The position numbers were made by a program, and so were the translations under genes. A stretch of 36,121 nt of DNA from Candidatus Scalindua sp. SCAELEC01 (GTDB lineage Bacteria; Planctomycetota; Brocadiia; Brocadiales; Scalinduaceae), in assembly GCA_004282745.1 (NCBI GenBank), contig SHMT01000038.1:1-36121 (forward strand). The letters are read 5' to 3'. Numbering within the stretch: position 1 is the first letter of the stretch; the number at the start of each line of letters is the position of its first letter. Positions 8,078 through 17,028 of the stretch are shown piece after piece. Under the pieces are notes generated by a model. That model ran no database searches and was not told where the DNA came from. It was given only the letters and a program-made list of their open reading frames with translations.

Positions 8078-9481
8078 ATGAAAAGAAAAAACCTTGTGTT
8101 TCGTATACTACCGATATTTTTGTTGATTTCGATAACATTTTTAATTGGTTGCGGTAATCCTCCAAAACTTTCCAAAAAAGAAAAAGCGTATGGTACAAAT
8201 AAAGAAAAATACGCGATTTTTCATAGAGTTGCTGAATCAGACCGTAGTTTAGGACTCAAGTATCCTGGATTTCTTGTCGGTATTGAGAAGGGATACAGAG
8301 AAAAGATTGATCCGATGAATACGTACGATGTTGTTGATAAACTGAATAAAGATACAACATCGAAAAAAAATTATGCAAGAGTTAAAGACATTCTGGGTGA
8401 TAGAAAATTAACCTTTGTTTCACATGTCGTGCAATATCATCTTAAATCTGGTATAAACGGAAATCCATATAATGGGATACCATATATTGATGAGAATGTT
8501 TTATATAATGCATATGACAAGGATTTTAACTCTTCAAATGCGTATGCAAACAGCAAGATTGCACTTGATAAATTAGAGGAGCAAATTACTAAAATAAAGG
8601 ACAGTGAGCAGTATACTCACATTTTTCTCTATTGTATGGGCTGGAATACAGACCAGCAGGAATCTCTGAGAAATTACAACAGTCTTTTAGGGTTAATTAT
8701 AGAGAATTACAATGGGGACAAGTCTTTCAGACCATTGTTTGTCGGAATATCATGGCCTTCTTTATGGAAATGGAATTTCTTTAAATATACAGGAATAATT
8801 TCAAGCTACTTTACAAAAGCAGATGATGCTGATGAGGTAGGGCTCATATGGGGGAACAGGGTTTTACGAGAAATATTGGTTACGCTTAAAAAAGAAAAAA
8901 AGGTTCCATTAATTCTCATTGGGCACAGTCTTGGAGCCAGGGTACTGACAAGGGCACTATTCAGCTCACCGTTAGTACCTACTGAATCTACAGATGAAAT
9001 AAGAACGGATGATGTTGATCTTGTTATTGGACTGGAAGGGGCTTTTAGTGTTAGAAGGTTTCTACATGGGGAGGGGATTGAAGGTTATCCGTATGAAAGA
9101 TTTAAAGATTATGCCAGGAAATTCGTCTTTACCTGGAGTAAATATGATAGCGCGAATTCAGTGCCTCTTATTTATGGTACTCGGTATATAGGTGGGACGC
9201 CTGGCTATAAATACACAAAGAAGTTTGGAAAAAGTTTTGACCATTTTATGATTAAAATAAGTGGGACTGACAATAATTATAATAGAAATTATGATAGTGT
9301 GCTGGATGAAGAAAAATGGAATCAGAGCTTTCGGATTTCTTCAAAAATTTCAATTGTCGATGCTTCAGAGCTCATTTATTATCGTTCGTACTTTAAAGGT
9401 GGCAAAGCTCATAACGATATTTATACACCCGGAATCGCAAAATTTATCTGGAATTGTATTGATAATATTCAAAGAAATTAG
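8078..9481 (+). CDS. Lipoprotein alpha/beta hydrolase
   Basis: The 467-residue protein starts with a lipoprotein signal (MKRKN, hydrophobic run, lipobox LIGC with Cys25). A hydrolase domain follows: a strand and oxyanion region near FLYCMGWNTD (about residues 185-195), FVGISWPS, then LILIGHSLGARV with the nucleophile Ser284 in a perfect GHSLG elbow. Candidate acid and histidine regions are GLEGAF and the C-terminal KAHNDIY. It should act outside the cytoplasmic membrane or at the outer membrane. The start is set by CAAAGGAG 7 bp upstream of the ATG at 8078; an in-frame codon at 8024 would spoil the signal peptide. It is distinct in sequence from the hydrolase at 2910. Confidence 0.83.
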   Translation: MKRKNLVFRILPIFLLISITFLIGCGNPPKLSKKEKAYGTNKEKYAIFHRVAESDRSLGLKYPGFLVGIEKGYREKIDPMNTYDVVDKLNKDTTSKKNYARVKDILGDRKLTFVSHVVQYHLKSGINGNPYNGIPYIDENVLYNAYDKDFNSSNAYANSKIALDKLEEQITKIKDSEQYTHIFLYCMGWNTDQQESLRNYNSLLGLIIENYNGDKSFRPLFVGISWPSLWKWNFFKYTGIISSYFTKADDADEVGLIWGNRVLREILVTLKKEKKVPLILIGHSLGARVLTRALFSSPLVPTESTDEIRTDDVDLVIGLEGAFSVRRFLHGEGIEGYPYERFKDYARKFVFTWSKYDSANSVPLIYGTRYIGGTPGYKYTKKFGKSFDHFMIKISGTDNNYNRNYDSVLDEEKWNQSFRISSKISIVDASELIYYRSYFKGGKAHNDIYTPGIAKFIWNCIDNIQRN

Positions 9482-9492
9482 GCTCAAACTAA

Positions 9493-9530
9493 GCTTAGAA
9501 CCCAGGAAAGAATAACTTGTTATTCTCACC
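9493..9530 (-). repeat. Truncated end of MITE-like repeat P2
   Basis: Just after the hydrolase stop, CTTAGAACCCAGGAAAG followed by AATAACTTGTTATTCTC closely matches the GGGCCC-side terminus of P2 (full copies at 20.0, 22.4 and 26.4 kb). The rest of the element is missing. Three copies of GGCTGGGA follow at 9540-9566. Confidence 0.65.
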
Positions 9531-10137
9531 TGTCTGAATGGCTGGGAGGCTGGGAGGCTGGGAGGGCGACGCTCTTTCTGGCGGGGACGGGTAAAACCGA
9601 AAACCAAATCTATTGTAGTATAAGTTCTGTGTACGGTAATTAGATTATATCTACGTCAAACTAAATAATTTAAAGGAGAATGACCATACAAATTAAGGAG
9701 AATGTTAATTTACCTTTCCTCTTTTTGTACAAAATTGCCGAGACAGTTAAGCGCTGTACCGAGTGTTTGGGATGTCGCTTTTACTGCACATTACAAATCT
9801 AGATGAGCCTTGATTGACTCTTTTATTCTTTGCGGTTCTCTGTGAGTTCTATTGGCAGATTGGTCCCTACATGTTTCTAATATTTTAGATTATTAGGTCG
9901 GGATGAATCGCTACCGTGTTGACTTCATTTTTTGTATGTTTATAAAGGTTGATTCGAAAAAAACCATAATATCTCGTGAATGCAGTAGCTATCTGGTGGG
10001 TCTTTTATTGCTGAATTCTGGATAAGCTGATCAAGTCAGAACATATCAAATCTCTCACCCTTTTGATGGTTATGTCTCAACCAGACTTGTTTTACTCCTA
10101 GTCATTTAAAGAAAAACAGCACCTCTCTTTCTTCGCA
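9531..10137. other. Non-coding spacer with a short tandem repeat and a P3 scrap
   Basis: It contains tandem GGCTGGGA units at 9540-9566 and, at 9590-9607, AAAACCGAAAACCAAAT, a motif shared with one end of the P3 repeat near 31.65 kb. No gene with a start site and coding character is visible. Confidence 0.45.
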
Positions 10138-10182
10138 TTTGTTATAGGGTCATAACAAAATTTGTTATGACCCTATAACAAA
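10138..10182. repeat. 45-bp perfect palindrome
   Basis: Two perfect arms of 22 bp surround a single A. The left arm reads TTTGTTATAGGG then TCATAACAAA, and the right arm is its exact reverse complement. Each arm contains a smaller dyad (GTTAT...ATAAC). It lies about 270 bp upstream of the nuclease gene. It could be a cruciform-forming site, a dimeric operator or a minimal transposon-like palindrome. Confidence 0.85.
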
Positions 10183-10449
10183 ACATAATCAGGAAACCAA
10201 TACAATTTCTCTATTTCATTGATTCATTGGGACTTATAAATACGTTATTGTCAGAGTGGAAGTGGCATTCTATTTGTGAGTTCTGATATCTATGTATTTT
10301 GCAACTATTTAAAAAAAATCAAGAATGTATAACAATGAAAGAGAGAAATAAATATCTCTAATAATTATAAACAAGTAGAAGGAAGAAAATATGGAGAGTA
10401 ATAGTTTTAGATTACAGAAATTCGAGATCTCTTATGAAAGGAAAATATT

Positions 10450-11379
10450 ATGTCCGGAACGTTTATGAAGGGTCTAACGTTAACCAAGGTGGTGGATGGT
10501 GATACGGTAAAAATAGAAATAGAGAGCAAGGAAGAATCTCTACGTCTCTGTTGTCTCGATACTGAGGAGAGTTGGGCCGGAGGTTCAAAACCCGTAACAA
10601 ATGCAGGAAAACTCGCATCGAAATGGGCAAAGGAATTCTTTGGGGTTGGGGAAGATGGTTTTCCTGTTGATGGAGATGTAATTAAAATAGATGTTGAGTT
10701 TGATACCAATGATCCTGTACCTGAATGCATCAAGAAACACCGGGGCAATTACGGTAGATTGATTTGTTATGTGCATAAGGGCGGCGAAAATTATAATTTG
10801 AAGGCAGTAGAAAATGGTTGGAGCCCATATTTCGTAAAATACGGACGTTCCCGATTGTATCACAGTGAATTCCTGGCTCATGAAGCTATTGCCCAATCAA
10901 AAGTTCTTGCAATCTGGAACCCTGTAACGAATGAGGGCGGTAAAAGCCGTAATTACAATGAAATGATACCCTGGTGGTATTTACGTGACAGCGTTATTCA
11001 GGACTATCGTAGAGTTGGTATCCAAGGTGGTGTGCAGTCTGTACGTCTCGATTATGAAGATATTGTTGAGGCGGCAAAAAGCGGGAGCGATCTGGCAGTT
11101 CTGTGTGATCTGCAATCGGGTGTTAACAAATGGCCCGGTGATGGCGCATTAATATATGCAGGGTCCCAGCAACATAAATTCAATCTATGGATACCGGATA
11201 GAGACTCACAATCTTCCCAGTCAATCCTCAACCTTATCGATACCAGGTACTCCAGTAGAGGACGTGGATATGTATACGTGTCCGGTAAGGCAACTCTTTA
11301 TCCTGAGAATGATAACGGAAAACCTCAAATTGTATTAAACGATATTAAGCAACTTTCAGACCTGCCGCCCAGTATGTAA
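10450..11379 (+). CDS. Staphylococcal-nuclease-like (SNase/TNase) domain protein
   Basis: The 309-residue protein has an N-terminal SNase-like domain: KVVDGDTV (Asp16, Asp18), RLCCLDTEES with Arg32 and acidic residues 37-40, and NYGRLICYV with Arg103. These correspond in order to the Arg/Glu/Arg catalytic set of thermonucleases. The spacing fits the family, which cuts DNA or RNA at phosphodiester bonds using calcium. The last ~100 residues (from about ALIYAGSQQHKFNLW) look beta-rich, possibly a second OB-like nucleic-acid-binding domain. No signal peptide is evident, so it may be cytoplasmic. AAAGGA precedes the ATG by 8 bp. It is first in a plus-strand unit with a lipoprotein and a very large membrane protein. 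Confidence 0.8.
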   Translation: MSGTFMKGLTLTKVVDGDTVKIEIESKEESLRLCCLDTEESWAGGSKPVTNAGKLASKWAKEFFGVGEDGFPVDGDVIKIDVEFDTNDPVPECIKKHRGNYGRLICYVHKGGENYNLKAVENGWSPYFVKYGRSRLYHSEFLAHEAIAQSKVLAIWNPVTNEGGKSRNYNEMIPWWYLRDSVIQDYRRVGIQGGVQSVRLDYEDIVEAAKSGSDLAVLCDLQSGVNKWPGDGALIYAGSQQHKFNLWIPDRDSQSSQSILNLIDTRYSSRGRGYVYVSGKATLYPENDNGKPQIVLNDIKQLSDLPPSM

Positions 11380-11565
11380 GATCTCATTGGGAAAGATAAC
11401 CAAGTTCCAATATGGGTAGTGTTCGTACAAAGATATGTTTGATAATTCTAAAAATCAGCTGAAACAATAGAGGGATTTACACTACTAGTTGAAAATAATA
11501 AGGGTGAAAATAAAATCTCAAGCGGGGCAGAGTTGATTTTTTCAACTCTAATGTGGAGATAGTCA

Positions 11566-12474
11566 ATGGGTAAATTCGAGCGAAGAGGTGTATTAGTTTA
11601 CTGCCTGGTTGGCCTAATACTTTTAACCGGGTCACTGGGATGTTGTTGTGGCCGAGATAGGGACAGTGGGCATGTACGTAATACACATAAAAGGTTTAGG
11701 AATATTGTTACATCAGTACAGAAACAGGATAGCGGTATTAAATCAGATACCCTGTCTGATAGCCTGATAAAGGTACAAGAGCCGTCTGATTTTCCGGTTG
11801 AAATTATCAATAGAATAGTAATTGAGGAAGAGCATAAGAAAGATGACAACATAAATAACGTTGATAAATGTGAATGTAAACCAAAAGGTAAAGTTATAGA
11901 GACTGCTGCTACCATTCCATTAAAGATATTTATTGATGGAAAGAGAAACAATGAACCGGGGCAATTATCTATTTTGAAGGGGCTACCTACAGAACTTGTT
12001 GCGGTATCAGATAATTTAGAACTGGAAATAAAACCTGAGCATCGCAAAAAAGTGGATATTTCTCTTGGGGAAATCGACAGGGAAGAGAATAGCCGAATAA
12101 TTAAACTTACGGGGAAAGGATGTGGAGACATAATAATCACAAACAGCAGAGGAGACGTTGTTCGTGTAAAAGTAATAATCCCTCTGAAGGTTTTAGAAAT
12201 TGGAGGGACTGAGCTCGATAAGACCAGACCTTTCACTATTAATAAGTGTAGAGAAACGCCGGTTATCATTGTATCAGATGGTTCAAAACCGGAAGTTGTG
12301 ATAGAACATGAAGTACGGAATAAAATGCATGATATTACGTTAGAAAAAGATGATAAAGGAAGGTGGAAAGCAACGCTTAAGGCTAATGAATCTGCCAACG
12401 TAAATGACGATTATACTATTATATTCAGAAACAAATGTGGTGGAGAAACTACAATCTGCTTAAACGTAAAGTAA
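11566..12474 (+). CDS. Lipoprotein with beta-rich mature domain
   Basis: The 302-residue product has a lipoprotein signal ending in the lipobox SLGC, with Cys26 followed by two more cysteines (CCC). A charged linker follows. From about residue 120 the sequence is beta-rich with repeated short strands (IPLKIFIDG, GDIIITNSRGDVVRVKVI, DDYTIIFRNKCGGETTICL), suggesting Ig-like modules. Paired cysteines in the C-terminal part could form disulfides. It should sit on the extracytoplasmic face. The gap to the next gene is 43 bp, so co-transcription with the giant membrane protein is likely. Family unknown. Confidence 0.75.
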   Translation: MGKFERRGVLVYCLVGLILLTGSLGCCCGRDRDSGHVRNTHKRFRNIVTSVQKQDSGIKSDTLSDSLIKVQEPSDFPVEIINRIVIEEEHKKDDNINNVDKCECKPKGKVIETAATIPLKIFIDGKRNNEPGQLSILKGLPTELVAVSDNLELEIKPEHRKKVDISLGEIDREENSRIIKLTGKGCGDIIITNSRGDVVRVKVIIPLKVLEIGGTELDKTRPFTINKCRETPVIIVSDGSKPEVVIEHEVRNKMHDITLEKDDKGRWKATLKANESANVNDDYTIIFRNKCGGETTICLNVK

Positions 12475-12517
12475 AACCGGATAGCAGAAAGCGTAATTTT
12501 GAAGTTGGAGTTTAACT

Positions 12518-15500
12518 ATGTCAAAAGAGGAAAAGGATGGATTGGGATTACCCCCAATCGGTGGAATCGTTATCGTTCTCATTGCAATAGGTGCGATTTG
12601 GTTTAGTTTTCCTAATCTGAAAAGTTCACGTCCAGGTGAGAAAGGTATCCCTACACAAGTTGTGGACCTTGAAGACGTCAGTGCCCGACTCTGGCAGGAC
12701 CCTTTTGGTCCTGCATATAAACATGAAGGGCATAAATCTAAACAAGACAGTATTCATTCACATTATGCCCTTACCAAGATGATTGCCGGTGAAGACAAAA
12801 AGAGAAGCGGGCCTGAGGCAATACACATTATAGGTGTTATGGTAGAGGGCGGACATTATTTTGAAAATGTTGAACAAAAGCGGAGACGGAGATATGCGGT
12901 AGTATCTGCCCTGAATGTCTCAGGTTACAAACCGGAGAATGCGCAGAGGATTGGCTATATTCTGGCTGACGACCATAAAGCAACAAATGGATACAATCTA
13001 GATTTGCCTGAAAAGATCCCCTTTGAATTATTTATATACAATAAAAAAGAGGAAACCTCACAAGCCAAACCCTTGATCGTACTACTCTGGTTAGATGAAG
13101 AGTTCTTTGGTTCAGATTTTCTTACGAAAATAAATGCTTTAACTGAAGTCCTGCATCTAAAGGGTACCAATTCCGAACAGGAGAGACGAGAGCAGGCAAA
13201 ATTCACAATCCTTGGGCCTGCCTCTTCTACAACTCTCAAGTCAATGGCGGAAGATTTGGGAAATACTAATAAAAAGAATAAATGGAATAATCTGCAGAAG
13301 CTTGACTTTACAATACTTTCACCTACCGCTACAGCGGAGAATAAATTTTTGATGGAAAATGTAGAGTCATATGAAAAGAATATTGGAGAGTTGTTTAAGA
13401 ATACCTTTCCGGATGGGAGGTTCTTGAGAACTATTAAATCAGATTATGCATTAGGGGGGCGTATATATGATGAGCTTACCTTAAGAGGGGTCAAACCGGG
13501 AAAAGACCACATCGTCTTTATCTCTGAGTGGGACACAAATTATGGAAGTTGGTTACCACGATCTCTAGAGAAAGCATTCAAACATAGATATAGCGAGAGT
13601 CGATTTATAGAATGCATTAGGAAGTATGTTAGGACGATCTCCGATGAAATAAGAAAAAGAAGTGAAGTTATAGGTAGAAAACAGGTAAAGACAATACTGG
13701 GAGAAATTAAAGAGAAGAGTGAAGAGTTTGAATATAAGATAATTGATGATATCGTGTATGAAAGAGAATTTTCTGAAGGAGAAGTTAATGAGCTAATTGT
13801 AAAAAGAGGAAATAATTTTACAAATTATGTAATCGAGTTACTGGAAATTTATAATACAGACAACATAGAGAAGACAATAAATGAAGCAGGCAAAGAATTT
13901 GAAACAGCTATTAGGAAAATAGAGATCAGGAACAAGGAATTTTCTGATGAAACAATAACGAGATATAGTTATATCAGAGGTCTGGATGGACATGTGTCAG
14001 ATAGCCTGACCGATACCGAAACCACTCAATTGTCTTATATAAAAAATAATCAGAAAACAGAGAAAGATAATAGGAGGTCCTGGAATGAAACCGATACATC
14101 GAGAGGCAATGGTCAGTTTGATTATCTAGAGCGGATTGGAGGAAAGATCCAGGAGAAAAACAGTGAATTAAGAAGAGAAAGTGATGGACGAATTAAGGCC
14201 ATAGGGGTACTGGGAAGCGATGCGTATGATAAACTTCTTGTCTTGCAGGCGCTTCGAAAAAGCTTTCCAGGAGTAATATTTTTTACTACTGACTTGGATG
14301 CGCGCCTTTCAGATAAAAATGAGATGCGATGGACGAGGAACCTGATTGTTTCATCAAATTTTGGACTGAGTTTACACCCAGATTTGCAAAAAAATATTCC
14401 TCCATTTCGGGATAACTATCAAACGTCAGTTTATCTTACTACCCTTCTAGCGTTAAACACTGATGTTAAATCTTCTCAATATACTCCCAAGCAAGATCAA
14501 ATGTATAGCCTCATAAGACCGAAGATATTTGAGATTGGCCGTCATCATCCTTGTGAATTACTATCGGGTAAGGAATCGACTATAAATAGTGCAAATGTCA
14601 ACCCTATGTTAGAGATATTATATAAGTCAATAAAAAATTCCAATGGTGACATGAAAAATAGTATTTATCCCACATCGCCGACATATATTCCAGATTCAAA
14701 TCGGATATATCTTTTATTCTATAGTGTAATGTTCGGAGCAATATTGGTCGTAGCAGTGGTTGTGAAAAATAAGGGAAAGATTCTTCCGTTAATTCTCTTT
14801 CCCGGTTATGGGGTGTTTATCCTATTGTGCTATTACTCTTATAACGGTTATTTTGATAAAGGCTATTGGCTTGAACCCTTTACCTTGTTTGAAGGAGTGA
14901 GTATTTGGCCTGCTGAGTTGTTGAAGATTGTTTCTATTATATGCTGCGGTCTGTTTTTGTATCTTGGTTCCAAAAGATTAAAAGAAAATATCGTAGAGTT
15001 AGGGGAGAAATATTTTGGTGATAAAAAAGATGACTCCTTATTAACGGAGAAGAATAAGTCTCATTTTCCTATTAATAGTGTGTTATTTATACTCTTAACC
15101 TCTTTTGCGTGTTATCTTTTTTTGTGGGATCTTTTTAATGGAACTTGGGGAGCAATGTATAACTTACTATGGATTGTTCCAACTTCTGGATTCTTCATAT
15201 GGAGGATCGTGGACTATTTAGACAAAATAGCGCCTTCAAGAGATAAGAGAGGAAAAGAGGGTGACGAGAGAAAAGCGTCAGATACTCGTAATCCTACACA
15301 GGTAAAAAAATATTCTTCAGGGCAGAATAAAACAGCTCGTGTCATGAGCAACATGTTTGCGAATCCACAGATAATCGCCATCGTAATAATTCTGTCAGTA
15401 ATCATATCCATATGTTTACTATTAAGCTGGAAATATCTGGATAAATATTTGGGAGTCTATTTTTATGTTATATGGGTAATTCCAATTGGATTGTTAGGAT

Positions 15501-16372
15501 GGTTGATTCTTAAGCATCTCGATACGTTTGCTATAGCTAGGAAACGGAACGGGACAAGAGGTGGTGAAGATAAATATAAAAATATGGCAAATTCTGTATG
15601 GAGCTCCTATTGCTTCTATGGCGAAACTCAAAATCGATACTTCAGAACTTCAGTGATAGTCATCTCCTTCTTCTTTTTCTCTGTCTTTATCATGAAACTG
15701 TTTGGGGAACTCCATGTACCATATCGTGGATATATGAGCAAATATATTGACATGACCATAACCTATATATCCTTTCTCCTCTTTGTCGTTTTACTCTTTT
15801 ACGTAGTTGATGCAGCCGGGCTTTGCGTCCGGTTTGTTCGATTAATAATGAATGAACAGAGAACCTGTTCTGGTGAAACAAAAAGCAAATTTGGTGTTAT
15901 TTCCAGCATAGATGATGTTGCGACAGATCATTGGCTAAAGATTAAGCTGATTGCGGAGAGGACAGCGTCTGTGAACACATTAACCAATTATCCAATTTGG
16001 GTAATACTGTTTATCGTTGTTTCATACATTACTTACTTTGATAATTGGTATGTACCGGTGTCACTCTATCTGCTTTTTGGTATCAGCCTGGTGATACCGA
16101 TATTGTGCAGTTATCTCTTGCACCGCGAAGCTATGGCGGCTAAGGATACTGCTTTAGAGGTTCTGAACAAGGAGCTTATGAAAGAAACCACAAAACTGTT
16201 TTCAGGGCATCAAAAGAAAATTATCAATCAAATCAATCTGTTTATTCGTGAGGTGAAGGGAATTCAAAAAGGGGCGTTTGTACCATTTTTCCAACAGCCT
16301 TTCGTTCGATCAATCGTATACCTTCTTGGTATAATAGGGGCCTTGCTTGGTCAATATTACTCCCATCGTTAA
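12518..16372 (+). CDS. Giant membrane protein with receptor-like extracytoplasmic half
   Basis: The 1284-residue protein starts with one membrane anchor (about residues 14-31). A ~690-residue soluble part then contains patches resembling periplasmic-binding or ABC substrate-binding folds: AIHIIGVMVEGG and NVSGYKPENAQRIGYILADD near 100-150, and IGVLGSDAYDKLLVLQALR near 565 with FPGVIFFTTDLDARL. About a dozen membrane segments follow from residue 728 to the end. Two adjacent two-helix modules look duplicated (LLWIVPTSGFFIWRIVDYLD and YVIWVIPIGLLGWLILKHLD). No enzyme motif is seen. It is probably a membrane sensor or channel-like protein receiving an extracellular or periplasmic ligand. GGAG lies 9 bp before the ATG. 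Confidence 0.75.
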   Translation: MSKEEKDGLGLPPIGGIVIVLIAIGAIWFSFPNLKSSRPGEKGIPTQVVDLEDVSARLWQDPFGPAYKHEGHKSKQDSIHSHYALTKMIAGEDKKRSGPEAIHIIGVMVEGGHYFENVEQKRRRRYAVVSALNVSGYKPENAQRIGYILADDHKATNGYNLDLPEKIPFELFIYNKKEETSQAKPLIVLLWLDEEFFGSDFLTKINALTEVLHLKGTNSEQERREQAKFTILGPASSTTLKSMAEDLGNTNKKNKWNNLQKLDFTILSPTATAENKFLMENVESYEKNIGELFKNTFPDGRFLRTIKSDYALGGRIYDELTLRGVKPGKDHIVFISEWDTNYGSWLPRSLEKAFKHRYSESRFIECIRKYVRTISDEIRKRSEVIGRKQVKTILGEIKEKSEEFEYKIIDDIVYEREFSEGEVNELIVKRGNNFTNYVIELLEIYNTDNIEKTINEAGKEFETAIRKIEIRNKEFSDETITRYSYIRGLDGHVSDSLTDTETTQLSYIKNNQKTEKDNRRSWNETDTSRGNGQFDYLERIGGKIQEKNSELRRESDGRIKAIGVLGSDAYDKLLVLQALRKSFPGVIFFTTDLDARLSDKNEMRWTRNLIVSSNFGLSLHPDLQKNIPPFRDNYQTSVYLTTLLALNTDVKSSQYTPKQDQMYSLIRPKIFEIGRHHPCELLSGKESTINSANVNPMLEILYKSIKNSNGDMKNSIYPTSPTYIPDSNRIYLLFYSVMFGAILVVAVVVKNKGKILPLILFPGYGVFILLCYYSYNGYFDKGYWLEPFTLFEGVSIWPAELLKIVSIICCGLFLYLGSKRLKENIVELGEKYFGDKKDDSLLTEKNKSHFPINSVLFILLTSFACYLFLWDLFNGTWGAMYNLLWIVPTSGFFIWRIVDYLDKIAPSRDKRGKEGDERKASDTRNPTQVKKYSSGQNKTARVMSNMFANPQIIAIVIILSVIISICLLLSWKYLDKYLGVYFYVIWVIPIGLLGWLILKHLDTFAIARKRNGTRGGEDKYKNMANSVWSSYCFYGETQNRYFRTSVIVISFFFFSVFIMKLFGELHVPYRGYMSKYIDMTITYISFLLFVVLLFYVVDAAGLCVRFVRLIMNEQRTCSGETKSKFGVISSIDDVATDHWLKIKLIAERTASVNTLTNYPIWVILFIVVSYITYFDNWYVPVSLYLLFGISLVIPILCSYLLHREAMAAKDTALEVLNKELMKETTKLFSGHQKKIINQINLFIREVKGIQKGAFVPFFQQPFVRSIVYLLGIIGALLGQYYSHR

Positions 16373-16451
16373 TAGAGACTTTGTTGTTTTATACGTGGAT
16401 TACAAATGGACTACCATTTGTGTCAGGAACAAGAAATTGAGTATGAATGAC

Positions 16452-16820
16452 CTAAGATTCGAGATCAATGAGTTTTTTTTTCGTGCGTTTTTTCCTCTTT
16501 CTCTTCTGGTTCCTGATCTTTTCTACACGTTTTTCCTCCTCCTTAACAAAACCTTTTTGCTTACGTTCTATCTGATCTAATAAAATACGACGTGCGAAAA
16601 ACCTGTTGAGAGATTGAGAACGCTCTTTTTGATATTTCACTGTTATGTCGGTGGGTATATGGCGGAGGCATACACAGGAAGAGGTCTTGTTTGTTTTTTG
16701 ACCTCCAGGACCGGAGGAGCGGACAAATTTCTCTTCAATCTCTACCTCGTGAACATTCAATTCCAGCATTCTATCGAGAAGGGCTTTTTCTTTTTTTTCG
16801 GATACGTTAAATAGAGACAT
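16452..16820 (-). CDS. Release-factor-like protein with GGQ motif (RF-1 domain family)
   Basis: The 122-residue protein has the catalytic GGQ motif at residues 39-41 within RSSGPGGQKTNKTSS, the signature of class I release-factor peptidyl-tRNA hydrolase domains. It lacks codon-recognition domains and ends in a very basic tail (KRKRKKRTKKK), as in ribosome-rescue factors of the ArfB/YaeJ and C12orf65 type, whose tails enter the empty mRNA channel. It probably releases nascent chains from stalled ribosomes. AAGGAAAT lies just upstream of its start on the minus strand. It is convergent with the giant membrane protein gene. Confidence 0.85.
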   Translation of the reverse strand: MSLFNVSEKKEKALLDRMLELNVHEVEIEEKFVRSSGPGGQKTNKTSSCVCLRHIPTDITVKYQKERSQSLNRFFARRILLDQIERKQKGFVKEEEKRVEKIRNQKRKRKKRTKKKLIDLES

Positions 16821-16922
16821 AACATTATTTCCTTGGTTTTTTATTCACCTGAGTCTACCATATTTAAAATGGATTAACAATATAACGATTAAAAATATTT
16901 GAACGTATTACAAATAAGTAAT

Positions 16923-17005
16923 CACACAAAGACACAGAGACTGCTCAGAAAAGAAATTTAATGAAGGTATACTCATCTCATAATGGTTTTCTGAGAGCAT
17001 CCATT
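16923..17005 (+). repeat. Short repeat scraps, including a P3 fragment
   Basis: ACACAAAGACACAGAGAC at 16925-16942 is a half-palindromic motif of a kind often scattered in environmental genomes. At 16965-17002 GGTATACTCATCTCATAATG with TTTTCTGAGAGCATCC matches the outer 38 bases of repeat family P3. It lies 24-60 bp before the next gene and may contribute promoter sequence. Confidence 0.55.
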
Positions 17006-17028
17006 TATTTAAGAAAAGGAAAATCACA

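Noticed and set aside
11598-12398. 266-codon open frame antisense to the lipoprotein gene
   Set aside because: It lies fully opposite a gene with signal peptide and lipobox, has Ser/Ile-rich antisense composition and no ribosome-binding site.
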